Notes: a model not told the origin generated them from the sequence alone. A DNA stretch of 64,000 nt from CAITQP01 sp964387965 (GCA_964387965.1 CAYLXO010000001.1:9950-73949), one strand, 5' to 3'. Counted from the stretch's first letter, positions 33,285 to 41,942 are shown. A program made the numbers and translations.

Positions 33285-33671
33285 ATGTCGTACAACAATA
33301 AAACCAACATGTTTGCACACCTCTTTTTTTCTCGAGGAACAGTCGTCCTGTTATTTTTCCTTATTGTGTTTGTTGGACTGGGGCTATTCTCTCTTGTAAA
33401 CAAGAGTTTTGATGCAAGTGATGCGCGGAAAATTGCAGAAAAGCAAGCGCAAAACCTACAAGCAAAAGAGACAGAGCTAAATAATAAAATTAGTGCGCTC
33501 GAAACTCGTGATGGGCAGGAGGCTGCTTTAAAAGAGCAATATCAGGTCGTAAAAGATGGGGAGCATGTTGTGGTGATAACAGAGGCCGAGCAGTCTGATA
33601 CAAGTACCGAATTGCCGAATGTAGAAAATACAGGTGGGTTTATACAATTTGTAAAAAATTTGTTCAAGTAA
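33285..33671 (+). CDS. FtsL/DivIC-like septum formation initiator
   Basis: A 128-residue bitopic membrane protein: short cytoplasmic N-terminus, one helix (about 19-39), then a coiled coil (about 45-85, ARKIAEKQAQNLQAKETELNNKISALETRDGQEAALKEQY) and a tail. The order matches FtsB/DivIC proteins, which scaffold the divisome, and the KEQY-VVKDGEHVVVI segment is typical of the family's C-terminal beta region. Monocistronic with its own terminator. Confidence 0.75.
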   Translation: MSYNNKTNMFAHLFFSRGTVVLLFFLIVFVGLGLFSLVNKSFDASDARKIAEKQAQNLQAKETELNNKISALETRDGQEAALKEQYQVVKDGEHVVVITEAEQSDTSTELPNVENTGGFIQFVKNLFK

Positions 33672-33680
33672 ATGCACAAA

Positions 33681-33706
33681 CAGCGCCGATTCTCGGCGCT
33701 GCTTTT
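33681..33706. terminator. Terminator between convergent genes
   Basis: Perfect stem CAGCGCCGA / TCGGCGCTG followed by CTTTTAA. Confidence 0.8.
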
Positions 33707-33721
33707 AATTCAGTGAAAAAA

Positions 33722-34738
33722 TTAGATGTGTAAGTGCTTCATAAACTTCAGCAGAGCCTTTTGTCGAGAGAGATGGTCCCAGAGCATTTGATAAATGATT
33801 GTTGCTATAGGTAATTCTATTTCTGTTTGTTGCGAAATATGGTGCATTCCGCGTGAAGCGTAGTATCCTTCGGCGAGCATCCCCATTTCTTTCTCAGTGC
33901 TTTCTACTGAGTAACCCTTGCCGACATAGTCGCCAAATCGTCTATTGCGACCATATATCGAGTAAGCAGTCACAATGAGGTCTCCAAGGTACGCCGACCC
34001 TTCAAATACTGGACAGTCATCTGATGGGTGGTATTTTTTAAAGTGCTCCTCGAGGAAGTACTTCATTTCCTTGTTACAGGCAGTAACAAAAACTGATAAA
34101 AAATTATCACCCAAGTTCATGCCCTGTACAATACCAGCACCAAGAGAGTACACATTCTTAAGTGCAGCAGCGAATTGTGCGCCCCATACATCATGACTGC
34201 AGATTGTTTTGATGAATTTATTTGCAAACATTCCTGCAACCTGTTTTGTGCGTGATGCATCCAGTCCTGAAAAAGTTAGAAATGCAATTTTACGTTGCGC
34301 TACTTCTTCTGCGTGACAAGGCCCCGTAAGGGCTACGTAGTGTTCAGGCGCAAGATTGAACTTCTGTACGAGGTAGTCATTCAAAAGCATGTTGCTTTCT
34401 TTTAAAATACCTTTTACAGCAGATACAATAATTTTTCCTTGAAAGTGATGGGATGACAGGCCTTCGAGCGTGTTTTCTACATACGCTGAAGGTAGTGCCA
34501 CAATAATGAAGGAGCAATTTTCAAATACATGATTAATGTTTGTGGTCGCAGTCAGCACTCCTTTAGGGAACTGAATTTCTGATAAATACTTTGTGTTCCG
34601 TCTTCGATTGTTTAAGTTTTCACAAATTTCTGTATCTCTAAGATACATTTGAACCCTATATCCGTTAAGGGTCAAAATAAGCGCGTTGGCCATAGCGAAG
34701 CTTCCTCCGCCAATTATGCCGATAGTTTGTTTTTCCAC
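33722..34738 (-). CDS. gpsA: Glycerol-3-phosphate dehydrogenase [NAD(P)+]
   Basis: A 338-residue enzyme that reduces dihydroxyacetone phosphate to sn-glycerol 3-phosphate for phospholipids. The Rossmann motif is IGIIGGGSFAMANALIL, then NTKYLSEIQFPKGV, VALPSAYVENTL, LTGPCHAEEVAQRK, AAALKNVYSLGAGIVQGMNLGDN with the catalytic Lys, and the C-terminal NRRFGDYVGKG and STEKEMGMLAEGYY. A GTG start (34738) gives the expected N-terminus. Most patescibacteria lack full lipid synthesis, so this may serve lipid remodelling. Confidence 0.9.
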   Translation of the reverse strand: MEKQTIGIIGGGSFAMANALILTLNGYRVQMYLRDTEICENLNNRRRNTKYLSEIQFPKGVLTATTNINHVFENCSFIIVALPSAYVENTLEGLSSHHFQGKIIVSAVKGILKESNMLLNDYLVQKFNLAPEHYVALTGPCHAEEVAQRKIAFLTFSGLDASRTKQVAGMFANKFIKTICSHDVWGAQFAAALKNVYSLGAGIVQGMNLGDNFLSVFVTACNKEMKYFLEEHFKKYHPSDDCPVFEGSAYLGDLIVTAYSIYGRNRRFGDYVGKGYSVESTEKEMGMLAEGYYASRGMHHISQQTEIELPIATIIYQMLWDHLSRQKALLKFMKHLHI

Positions 34739-34826
34739 TTGTATGTAGTTTTAAAGAGTTACGAATGTTATGTATTGAAACTTACCGTACCAGTAAAACT
34801 ATATTGTGTCAAAATGCTTCTTGGGG

Positions 34827-35858
34827 TTAATCCTCAAGAAGAGGCTTTTCGAGCGTGAGTGCTTCAAGCTCAGGAGTTTTTCCTGTGATGCGCATTACAT
34901 CTTTATCAATTTTCTTAAATTCTTTTCCAGCATTATTGTAGTGACTTACAACCGTAGAAAGCGAATTACCGAGTTTTTGATTGTACTCTTCGTATGATTT
35001 CAAATGTTTACCAAGCTCAGCAACGCGTTTGATAACATCTTTTGCTGTTTCTTCAATTTGCATTGCACGAAGGCCTTGGAGCACTGTCTGTAAGTAAGCA
35101 AGGAATGATGTCGGAGAAACAATAATAACTTTATACTTACTCGCCGCACGTTGAATAAGATTTTCTTCATCTCCTACTTTGTTTACAAGCAAATCATAAT
35201 AGATAGCTTCGTGGGGGATAAACATAAATGCAAAATCCATCGTGCCATTTTCTGGTTTGATATATTTTGATGTTTCAATAATTCGAAGTTTTAAATCATT
35301 TTCGAATTGCTTTTGGTATTCTGCTTTTTTGTCAGCGTCACGCTCACTTGCCATGCGGTTGTAGTTTTCTAGAGAGAATTTTGAGTCTACTGGAATAACT
35401 TTGTCTTTTACAAACACAGCTGCATCGACGATGGTGCCATCTGGAAATCCAAACTGCATTTCGTATCCATTTGCGGGGAGTACATTTTTAAGAAGTGCTT
35501 CTAAGTAATATTCGCCAAGGATACCTCGTTGTTTTGGGTTTTTCAAAATATCTTGGAGCTCTTCAAGTTGCTCGGTAAAACCGACAACTTGCTTGTTTGT
35601 CGCATCAAGGAGGGTGAGCTTCTCTGTAACATCGCGAATAATCTTAACTGCTTCGCTCGATTGGTGACGCATTGCCTCATTTATTTCTTTTGTAGAGTTG
35701 CCAAGCTTCGCATCTACGGTACGGGTAAGTTCGTTCATTTGCTGGAGAAGAAGCTGGAATCCCGTATCGTCGCGAGCTGGAGATTTTTTACGGAGTAACA
35801 AAGAGGCGATTGTGACGCCAAGAACAATACCAAGAATAATAAATAGTGCTGTTTGCAT
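34827..35858 (-). CDS. rmuC: RmuC-family protein (putative DNA recombination limiter)
   Basis: A 343-residue protein with an N-terminal membrane helix (about 2-22), a predicted coiled coil (about 35-110) and the RmuC domain (about 115-320): RGILGEYYLEALLKNVLP, EMQFGFPDGTIVDAAVFVKDKVIPVDSKFSLENYNRM, FAFMFIPHEAIYYDLL. RmuC limits inversion at short inverted repeats and has a restriction-endonuclease-like fold. A minus-strand TACAAT (35865-35870) is six bases from the ATG. Confidence 0.92.
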   Translation of the reverse strand: MQTALFIILGIVLGVTIASLLLRKKSPARDDTGFQLLLQQMNELTRTVDAKLGNSTKEINEAMRHQSSEAVKIIRDVTEKLTLLDATNKQVVGFTEQLEELQDILKNPKQRGILGEYYLEALLKNVLPANGYEMQFGFPDGTIVDAAVFVKDKVIPVDSKFSLENYNRMASERDADKKAEYQKQFENDLKLRIIETSKYIKPENGTMDFAFMFIPHEAIYYDLLVNKVGDEENLIQRAASKYKVIIVSPTSFLAYLQTVLQGLRAMQIEETAKDVIKRVAELGKHLKSYEEYNQKLGNSLSTVVSHYNNAGKEFKKIDKDVMRITGKTPELEALTLEKPLLED

Positions 35859-35864
35859 AAAGTG

Positions 35865-35870
35865 ATTGTA
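35865..35870 (-). promoter_or_regulatory. -10 box (TACAAT) of rmuC
   Basis: Minus-strand TACAAT, six bases, then ATG 35858: leaderless geometry. Confidence 0.5.
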
Positions 35871-35887
35871 CCGTACAGACGTACGAA

Positions 35888-36718
35888 TTAAAACAAGGTG
35901 TTTGGTGTATTTGTGTCAGTAATTTTGAGTGAGTCCTTTTTGTGAATCTTTTTAGAAAATGTAACGTCATCTATAACTTCGCTTGCTGAGTGTATGTATG
36001 TACAGTAATCACAATCATCACCTGAATCAGGAATTTCATCTGAGAGAAGACAGCGTTGTATATCAAACAGTGTACCTTCTACCCATGAGTCATCACCTTT
36101 GTAAGGAATCACTTTGATATCGAATTCAAGTTTTGCATCAAAGGCTTCAGCGTCTTGCTTCCCGTTGCAGTATACGAAGTAGCCAGTATCAGAAACAGTA
36201 AATCCGTTGTGTCGCATGAGCCATTGATATACTTCCATCTGGCGTTTGTAGCCGATCTGCCAGTCTGCATCCAAATTTACTTCTGTTGTTTTTGATGTTG
36301 ATTTGTAATCGACGATATGAATTTCACCTGCGTCATTTATCCAAAGATCATCGACTGCTCCTGTGACAGTAAGATTGGTGGGGGTGTGAGTGAAGCGAAC
36401 TCCTTTGAAATTTTCACGCCATATATCCAAATCTTCATGCCGGAATGGCACAGCTTTAATTTTGTATGCTTTCATGAGTGGATGCGGATTGCCTTTTGCT
36501 CGGTGAATATCGAACTCTTTTTTGAGAAGCGCATCAACAGCCGAGTTTAGATTGAAAGGGAAGCCAGGTGGACGTCCTACGCCGAGTCTGCGGTCGAGAT
36601 AAAAGCAGCGTGGACATTCAAGAAACAAATCAATTTTTGAACGCGAAATCGCAAACGGTTTTTTGTCACTCGGGTCGAAAATATTTCGAGTACGTTTTCC
36701 TTTATAGAATTCTGACAT
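35888..36718 (-). CDS. Cas4/AddB-like PD-(D/E)XK nuclease, not linked to CRISPR
   Basis: A 276-residue nuclease. Near the N-terminus SRSKIDLFLECPRCFYL contains Cys35-x2-Cys38; the acid motif is TGAVDDLWI, and the catalytic D-x-K is in HIVDYKSTSK, with QMEVYQWLM as the downstream Q-x3-Y element. CDYC near residues 238-241 could complete a four-Cys iron-sulfur site as in Cas4 and AddB. No repeats or cas genes are in view, so a general repair role is likelier than adaptation. It lies behind a TATACT-N6-ATG promoter on the minus strand. Confidence 0.82.
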   Translation of the reverse strand: MSEFYKGKRTRNIFDPSDKKPFAISRSKIDLFLECPRCFYLDRRLGVGRPPGFPFNLNSAVDALLKKEFDIHRAKGNPHPLMKAYKIKAVPFRHEDLDIWRENFKGVRFTHTPTNLTVTGAVDDLWINDAGEIHIVDYKSTSKTTEVNLDADWQIGYKRQMEVYQWLMRHNGFTVSDTGYFVYCNGKQDAEAFDAKLEFDIKVIPYKGDDSWVEGTLFDIQRCLLSDEIPDSGDDCDYCTYIHSASEVIDDVTFSKKIHKKDSLKITDTNTPNTLF

Positions 36719-36724
36719 GTGTAT

Positions 36725-36730
36725 AGTATA
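36725..36730 (-). promoter_or_regulatory. -10 box (TATACT) of the Cas4-like gene
   Basis: Minus-strand TATACT, six bases, ATG 36718. A plus-strand TATAAT (36729-36734) overlaps it, so divergent transcription is likely. Confidence 0.6.
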
Positions 36731-36740
36731 TAATGTAGTT

Positions 36741-36829
36741 AATAAAAAACGTCAGCATCTTGTTGCTTGACGGCTACGTAATACTATGTTATTTTAAATC
36801 AAATTTTGTTAACCCTTTAATTTGCAGAT
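36741..36829 (+). promoter_or_regulatory. Structured 5' leader of the 36830 gene
   Basis: If the TATAAT at 36729-36734 is used, the leader is about 89 bases. It contains a hairpin with CGTCA and TGACG arms inside a weaker GTAG/CTAC closing pair, upstream of an AT-rich stretch. No known riboswitch is recognised. Confidence 0.3.
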
Positions 36830-37054
36830 ATGAAACAAGGAACACAAGCGAACATAAATCCTGTAGGACAGGGTTTAGTAGCAACAATGTTTAAGGATCA
36901 AAAGTATCCGTACAATGTAAATCGCGCACATGCGCTTGCAACCCAGTTGTATTATTCTGGTGACCCAGAACTTGCTCTTGAAATCCTTCGTTTGGGTGGA
37001 AGCGCTGTGTATGCACAAATGGTCGATAACCCGGCCCATAAGACAATGTACTAG
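36830..37054 (+). CDS. Small protein of unknown function
   Basis: A 74-residue soluble protein: QGLVATMFKDQKYPYNVNRAHALATQLYYSGDPELALEILRLGGSAVYAQMVDNP. The helical pattern PELALEILRLGG is faintly TPR-like. No Cys or membrane segment. It is monocistronic, with its own promoter, structured leader and terminator, which supports a real and perhaps well-expressed gene. No family recognised. Confidence 0.6.
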   Translation: MKQGTQANINPVGQGLVATMFKDQKYPYNVNRAHALATQLYYSGDPELALEILRLGGSAVYAQMVDNPAHKTMY

Positions 37055-37075
37055 TAGCACAATCCTTCTAAAGAA

Positions 37076-37105
37076 AGCCCCGCACAATGCGGGGCTAACT
37101 TTTTA
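37076..37105 (+). terminator. Terminator of the 36830 gene
   Basis: Perfect stem AGCCCCGCA / TGCGGGGCT with a CAA loop; TTTTT follows after four bases. Confidence 0.82.
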
Positions 37106-37172
37106 TTACGGCTAGCGAGGAGCGGGTGAGTGTGTACTCAGACTCACTACGTCCGAGTCGAAGACGCAATAT

Positions 37173-37205
37173 AAGGTAAATGATAATTAGATTGCCATTT
37201 ACCTT
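37173..37205 (-). terminator. Terminator of the DEDDh exonuclease gene
   Basis: Arms AAGGTAAATG and CATTTACCTT lie immediately after the minus-strand stop codon, followed on that strand by TATATTG. Confidence 0.55.
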
Positions 37206-37925
37206 TTATTGGCGTTTTCCGAGAGTTACTTCAAGAGTGTATATCCAGTCTTCTTCATCGCTTGGATTTTTGAGTTTTTGTTCAAGGAGCCATTCAAGGT
37301 ATCCACGGTCGCTTCGGGCTACATCAGATACCGTTTTGCCGACATGTTTTCCAAAAGGAAATACTTTAATGATTGATGGAAGAGAAGATATTTCAATCAT
37401 TTCATGAATTGCTTCGCTTTTTGATTTTGTCTCACATAGTTTTAAAAGCAATCGTTCGTACAATTTTTCAAGGACAAGCACATCACCATCCGCTGAATGC
37501 GCAGCTGCTTCTTGATCTACTTCTAAGTCAAGCGCATACCGCAAGTATTGTAAACGATAGTTTGGGAGTTTGCCTTCAGGATCCATTGCGCGAGCAACTC
37601 GAAGTGTACAAATATATCGTTTTGGAATGATGTCTTCTTTCGCAAGCATTGCAAGATCAAATTTTGCATTGTGAGCAACGACGACCGTGTCTTTGTCTTC
37701 AAAAAGTTTTTTTACTTCGTGCCATTCTTTTGAATCTTTAAAAGCTGGTTTATCGTGTACCATTTTGTTTGAAATATGATGGATTGCTGATGCTTCAGCA
37801 GGAATGGGAAACGGTGGTTTAAACAAACCTGCATTCATCACACCATCTTGCATCCACGCAATCTGACACAAAAAATCCTTGGCTTCATTGCCGGTTGTCT
37901 CGGTATCAAAAAATACTATGTTCAT
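37206..37925 (-). CDS. DEDDh 3'-5' exonuclease with DUF3820-like tail
   Basis: A 239-residue protein. The exonuclease domain (about 1-160) has ExoI VFFDTETTG, ExoII VVAHNAKFDLAML and ExoIII AAHSADGDVLVLEKL with its His and Asp. The C-terminal 60 residues (FPFGKHVGKTVSDVARSDRGYLEWLLEQ) match the DUF3820 pattern common on DnaQ-like proteins. Its role is DNA or RNA end trimming. It is transcribed divergently from yqeY out of a shared inverted repeat. Confidence 0.88.
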   Translation of the reverse strand: MNIVFFDTETTGNEAKDFLCQIAWMQDGVMNAGLFKPPFPIPAEASAIHHISNKMVHDKPAFKDSKEWHEVKKLFEDKDTVVVAHNAKFDLAMLAKEDIIPKRYICTLRVARAMDPEGKLPNYRLQYLRYALDLEVDQEAAAHSADGDVLVLEKLYERLLLKLCETKSKSEAIHEMIEISSLPSIIKVFPFGKHVGKTVSDVARSDRGYLEWLLEQKLKNPSDEEDWIYTLEVTLGKRQ

Positions 37926-37964
37926 AGCCCGATTATATCACTTCATGGTATAATCGGGCTATGA
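37922..37964. promoter_or_regulatory. Perfect inverted repeat forming a bidirectional leaderless promoter
   Basis: Arms of 16 bases, TCATAGCCCGATTATA (37922-37937) and TATAATCGGGCTATGA (37949-37964), around an 11-base centre. Each arm reads TATAAT, CGGGCT, ATG outward, so it contains the -10 and the start codon of the gene it faces (exonuclease, minus; yqeY, plus). The matching spacers are not explained by promoter function alone. Confidence 0.8.
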
Positions 37965-38410
37965 TTCAACAGGACATAAAAGCAAAGATAAAGGAGGCAA
38001 TGCTTGCCAAGGATTCTGTGCGCCTTGATGTACTTCGAGGAATGAGTGCAGCGTTTACAAACGAACTTGTTGCAAAGGGACGCAAACCACAAGACGAAAT
38101 TTCAGATGAAGAGGCGATGGCAGTAATAATGCGACTTTCAAAACAGCGAAAAGATTCGATTGAGCAGTTTACAAAAGGTGGACGCGAAGATCTTGCTAGT
38201 GAAGAACGTGCACAGCTTGCGATCATTGAGACATTTTTACCAGAAATGATGGGGCAAGAAGAAGTAGAAAAAGTGGTACGCCAAAAACAATCTGAACTCG
38301 GTATTACCGATCCTGCAAAAAAAGGAATGCTCATGGCTGCAGTAATGAAAGATTTGAAAGGGAAGGCAGACGGAAATGTAGTTAAAACTGTCGTAGATAG
38401 TTTGTTTTAA
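37961..38410 (+). CDS. yqeY: YqeY/GatB-tail domain protein
   Basis: A 149-residue all-helical protein: MIQQDIKAKIKEAMLAKDSVRLDVLRGMSAAF near the N-terminus and the conserved EEAMAVIMRLSKQRKDSIEQFTKGGREDLASEE and MGKLMAAVMKDLKGKADG-like motif. YqeY resembles the tRNA-binding tail of GatB; its role in translation is unproven. It is the first gene of a probable operon with the holin-like and DedA genes. Confidence 0.9.
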   Translation: MIQQDIKAKIKEAMLAKDSVRLDVLRGMSAAFTNELVAKGRKPQDEISDEEAMAVIMRLSKQRKDSIEQFTKGGREDLASEERAQLAIIETFLPEMMGQEEVEKVVRQKQSELGITDPAKKGMLMAAVMKDLKGKADGNVVKTVVDSLF

Positions 38411-38420
38411 TTCGTAACGT

Positions 38421-38756
38421 ATGAAAATAATTTGGCATTGGCTTATACTCTCTGCGGCGCTCTATATAACGTCGATTGTTTTGCCACACCAAATCGTTTT
38501 TTCTCCTATGTACGTTGTGCTTGTTGTCGGTGCTTGTTTGTACTTTGTTAACGCCACAATAAAACCAATCATCGGCTTTTTGACGCTCGCTGCAAACATT
38601 CTCACTATGGGAGTGTTTTCAATTGTTTTAAACGGCGCGCTTTTATGGAGCCTTACATATGTCATTTCTGGATTTCATATTGCCACATTTACTTCAGCTA
38701 TTATCGGATCACTTATCGTTTCGGTCATCAACTGGATTCTTGAAATAATTTTCTAA
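38421..38756 (+). CDS. Phage-holin-superfamily IV membrane protein
   Basis: A 111-residue protein with four membrane helices and the family motif LYFVNATIKPIIGFLTLAANILTMGVFSIVLNGALLW. It is widespread in bacteria outside phages, function unknown. Eleven bases after yqeY and two before the DedA gene. Confidence 0.85.
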   Translation: MKIIWHWLILSAALYITSIVLPHQIVFSPMYVVLVVGACLYFVNATIKPIIGFLTLAANILTMGVFSIVLNGALLWSLTYVISGFHIATFTSAIIGSLIVSVINWILEIIF

Positions 38757-38758
38757 CT

Positions 38759-39373
38759 ATGAATTTTCTTTTTCACCCATTTTCGACGATTGTATCAACG
38801 CATCCATATCTAGCATACCTAGCATTGTTTCTAGCTGTATTTTGGGAAGGAGAATTTGCGCTCATAACTGCTGGGGTCTTGGTGCACATGGGAGTGTTTT
38901 CGCTCTGGCCTACTGTAATGGTCGCAATTTGTGCAGCGACTGCAAAAACTATCGTTGGATATCACATTGGTAGATTTTTGGGTAAAACATTTCCAAAAAG
39001 CCATTTACTCAAGTATTTTTCTCGCAAGGTATTTTATTACCTTCCGAGTTATAAGAAGCGTCCGTTTTGGTCAATTTTTATTTCAAAATTTATCTATGGA
39101 GTAAACAACGCTGCGCTTATTTTTGCTGGGTATACAAAAACAAATTTTAAAACATACTGTACAGCTGAAGCTATTTCATCAGTCATTTGGCTCGGTGGAA
39201 TGTTTGTTTTGGGAAATTATTTTAGTTCTACGGCACAAGCATTGAGTCATAACGTCCGATACTTCACTTTTATATTGCTTTTGTTTATTGTTGGATTTAT
39301 TATCTTGCTCCGCACACTTAAACTCGTTATTGAAATAGTCGAAGAATTAGCTACAGGAGAAGTTGAAGAGTAA
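38759..39373 (+). CDS. DedA/VTT-family membrane protein
   Basis: A 204-residue protein of about five helices with the VTT-domain features FWEGEFALITAGVLVHMG, GYHIGRFLGKTFPKS and ISKFIYGVNNAALIFAGYTKTNFKTYCTAEAIS. DedA proteins are lipid scramblases or flippases, including recycling of undecaprenyl phosphate, which would fit with murJ. The 3' end abuts the MYG1 gene. Confidence 0.85.
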   Translation: MNFLFHPFSTIVSTHPYLAYLALFLAVFWEGEFALITAGVLVHMGVFSLWPTVMVAICAATAKTIVGYHIGRFLGKTFPKSHLLKYFSRKVFYYLPSYKKRPFWSIFISKFIYGVNNAALIFAGYTKTNFKTYCTAEAISSVIWLGGMFVLGNYFSSTAQALSHNVRYFTFILLLFIVGFIILLRTLKLVIEIVEELATGEVEE

Positions 39374-39377
39374 ATCT

Positions 39378-40268
39378 ATGTTTGGAAAAAAATACACAAT
39401 CGCAGTGCACGATGGAAAATTTCATGCTGATGACATATTCGCATGCGCTACCGTTTCATTGCTACATAAAGGAAAAGTAAAAATTGTTCGTACTCGTGAT
39501 CAAGCAAAAATCGACAAAGCAGATTATGTCGTTGACGTTGGGTGTGTATACAATCCGAGCCAAAAACGATTTGACCATCATATGCCTGGAGGTGCTGGCA
39601 CTCGTGCAAATGGGATCATGTATGCAGCCTTCGGTTTGGTATGGAAAGAATACGGCGCGCGCATTTCTGGTAATGAAGAAATAGCAAATCGTGTTGATGG
39701 ACGTCTCGTTTCTCATATCGATGCTGATGATAACGGCATTTCGTTATACGACTTAAAAGGCGAGACAGCCCCATATACTCTTCAAAGTTTTCTCTATACA
39801 TATCGTCCCACATGGAAAGAAGATCCTGCTCGCTATGATGAGGCCTTTCTTGAGCTAGTTGAAATCGCAAAAGGAATAATAAGCCGAGAAGTAAAAATTT
39901 CTAACGATGCGCTACTTGCAAAACACATCGTTCTTGATGCGTACAACAACGCCGAAGACAAACGTATTGTAATTATTGATACAGCGTGTCCATTTCAAGA
40001 AACATTATTTCCATACGATGAAGTCTTGTATGTAGTGCATCCTCGTTTTGGTTCACCAAATTGGAATGTCTCGTGTATGCATAAGGCAAGTCACGGTTTT
40101 TTAAATAGAAAATCATTTCCAGTAGAATGGGCAGGGCTTCGTGACGAAGAACTCGCTACAGTTTCAGGTGTTCCAGATGCAGTTTTTTGTCACAATGGCC
40201 GATTTCTTGCTGTAGCAAAATCTAAAGAAGGTGCTATTAAATTGGCGAAACTCGCAGTTGAGAATTAG
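39378..40268 (+). CDS. MYG1/UPF0160-family DHH-like protein
   Basis: A 296-residue protein with the metal-binding motifs IAVHDGKFHADDIFACATV, VVDVG and RFDHH, and later VSHIDADDNGIS. In eukaryotes MYG1 is a 3'-5' RNA exonuclease; the bacterial role is not established. I chose ATG 39378, not the TTG at 39363 inside dedA. Confidence 0.9.
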   Translation: MFGKKYTIAVHDGKFHADDIFACATVSLLHKGKVKIVRTRDQAKIDKADYVVDVGCVYNPSQKRFDHHMPGGAGTRANGIMYAAFGLVWKEYGARISGNEEIANRVDGRLVSHIDADDNGISLYDLKGETAPYTLQSFLYTYRPTWKEDPARYDEAFLELVEIAKGIISREVKISNDALLAKHIVLDAYNNAEDKRIVIIDTACPFQETLFPYDEVLYVVHPRFGSPNWNVSCMHKASHGFLNRKSFPVEWAGLRDEELATVSGVPDAVFCHNGRFLAVAKSKEGAIKLAKLAVEN

Positions 40269-40303
40269 CAAAATATCGCAAAATCGAGTAATCTGTATCT
40301 ACT

Positions 40304-41332
40304 ATGGCATTAGTAGACGAAATGCGCTTTCACGCATCTGCAGGTAAGGGTGGTGACGGGGTGGTGCGATGGCGCAGAGAAAAATTTATAGAAAAAGGAG
40401 GACCCAACGGTGGAGACGGTGGTCGTGGTGGTGATGTGTACATTGAAGCAGTGCGCGATAATCAGCTTCTAGCACAATATCGACATGTTACGCACTTTTC
40501 AGCAAAGGACGGAGAGCCGGGAGGTTCGCGCAGTTTACATGGAGCAAATGGAGAGGATGTTGTTATCAAGCTTCCCGTTGGTGCAATTGTTACAAACACC
40601 GACAGTGGTGAAGAATTTCAACTTCTTACACAAGGAGAAAAAATAAAAGTTCTCTCAGGTGGAAATGGAGGACGCGGAAACGAATATTTTAAAAGTTCTA
40701 TCAATGTTGCTCCAAAAGAATGGACGCCTGGTCGTCCTGGACAAGAGGCAGACTTTTATGTTGAACTTGAGCTTATTGCAGATGCTGGACTCATCGGTCT
40801 TCCAAATGCTGGGAAATCTTCATTACTTAATTCACTGTCACGTGCAAAAGCAAAAGTAGGTGACTACGCCTTTACAACACTCGATCCAAATCTAGGAGAT
40901 TGTTTTGGTTATACGATTGCAGATATTCCTGGACTTATTGAAGGTGCCTCAGAAGGAAAAGGTCTTGGTACAAAATTTTTGCGTCATATCAAACGTACAA
41001 AAGCACTTGTGCACCTTGTATCGTTTGAAAACGAGCTTGCACAAACTGGCGGCATGATGAAAACATATAAAGAAATCAGAAACGAGCTTGAAAAATATGG
41101 TGAAGGATTGGATGAAAAAGATGAAATAATTCTTCTTACAAAAACAGATGTCCTTCCTGAGGATGAAAAAGAAAAAATAATAGCAAAAAAGATTAAGGAG
41201 TTTGAAGAAACTGGACGAAAGGTATATGCGATTACATTGTACGATGATGCATCAGTAAAAGCTTTTGCTGATGACCTCGTTCGATTTTTGAAAGGTAAAG
41301 AACAAGAAGTAGTTGCAGAAACGGGTGTATAA
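40304..41332 (+). CDS. obgE: GTPase ObgE/CgtA
   Basis: A 342-residue ribosome-assembly GTPase. The glycine-rich Obg fold (1-155) includes FVEKGGPNGGDGGRGGDVY-like segments and GGNGGRGNEYFKSS. The G domain has G1 LIGLPNAGKSSLLNSL, the switch-I region DYAFTTLDPNLG, G3 DIPGLIEGASEGKGLG, and G4 TKTD. There is no C-terminal OCT domain. Its stop codon overlaps the -10 of the next gene. Confidence 0.95.
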   Translation: MALVDEMRFHASAGKGGDGVVRWRREKFIEKGGPNGGDGGRGGDVYIEAVRDNQLLAQYRHVTHFSAKDGEPGGSRSLHGANGEDVVIKLPVGAIVTNTDSGEEFQLLTQGEKIKVLSGGNGGRGNEYFKSSINVAPKEWTPGRPGQEADFYVELELIADAGLIGLPNAGKSSLLNSLSRAKAKVGDYAFTTLDPNLGDCFGYTIADIPGLIEGASEGKGLGTKFLRHIKRTKALVHLVSFENELAQTGGMMKTYKEIRNELEKYGEGLDEKDEIILLTKTDVLPEDEKEKIIAKKIKEFEETGRKVYAITLYDDASVKAFADDLVRFLKGKEQEVVAETGV

Positions 41333-41333
41333 T
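41328..41333 (+). promoter_or_regulatory. -10 box (TATAAT) overlapping the obgE stop
   Basis: TATAAT preceded by TG, then six bases to GTG 41340. This spacing decides the start of the exonuclease gene. Confidence 0.6.
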
Positions 41334-41339
41334 ACGGGT

Positions 41340-41942
41340 GTGACACAAGAAAATCAAAAAATTGAAACTGTCAGTAGAGTGGGTGGTGCAATGAAGGGCA
41401 CCGATCTTGTGTTTGTCGATACCGAAACAACTGGTCTTGATCCGAAAGTTCATGAGCTCATTGATATCGGTTTTGTTCGCGTAAAACAAACATGGCACGA
41501 TACAGAAAATCCTGAGTTTGCTGTTGTTGAAGAATGGAGTCAAAAGATACGACCACTTCATATCGAGGTTGCTGATCCTGTCTCACTTAAAATAAACGGA
41601 TACACCGTTACTGGCTGGAATGATGCCGTAACGCTTGAAGTTGCAATGAAAGAATTTGCACAGAAAGTTGCCGGAGGCATTATGGTTGCCCACAATGTTT
41701 CGTTCGATGCAGGATTTTTGGATATGGCTTTTTCAAAATGTGGTATTCCAAATCCAATGCATTATCATCGCTTAGATACTGTATCAATGGCGTATGCAAA
41801 ATTGCACAATACTCCCGATGTAACTCGCTTCTCACTTGGAGAATTGTGTAAATATTTTTCGATTGAAAACCATAGTGCACACTCAGCGCTTTCTGATGCA
41901 AAAGCTTGTTTCCTCCTTTTCAGAAAATTAATGTCACTGTAG
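41340..41942 (+). CDS. DnaQ-like DEDDh exonuclease
   Basis: A 200-residue exonuclease with a GTG start at 41340, chosen by the TATAAT-N6 spacing; the ATG at 41313 lies inside obgE. ExoI is VFVDTETTGLDP, ExoII VAHNVSFDAGFLDMAF, ExoIII HSALSDAKACFLLF. It may serve as proofreading subunit or in general repair. No polymerase III subunit is adjacent. Confidence 0.88.
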   Translation: MTQENQKIETVSRVGGAMKGTDLVFVDTETTGLDPKVHELIDIGFVRVKQTWHDTENPEFAVVEEWSQKIRPLHIEVADPVSLKINGYTVTGWNDAVTLEVAMKEFAQKVAGGIMVAHNVSFDAGFLDMAFSKCGIPNPMHYHRLDTVSMAYAKLHNTPDVTRFSLGELCKYFSIENHSAHSALSDAKACFLLFRKLMSL

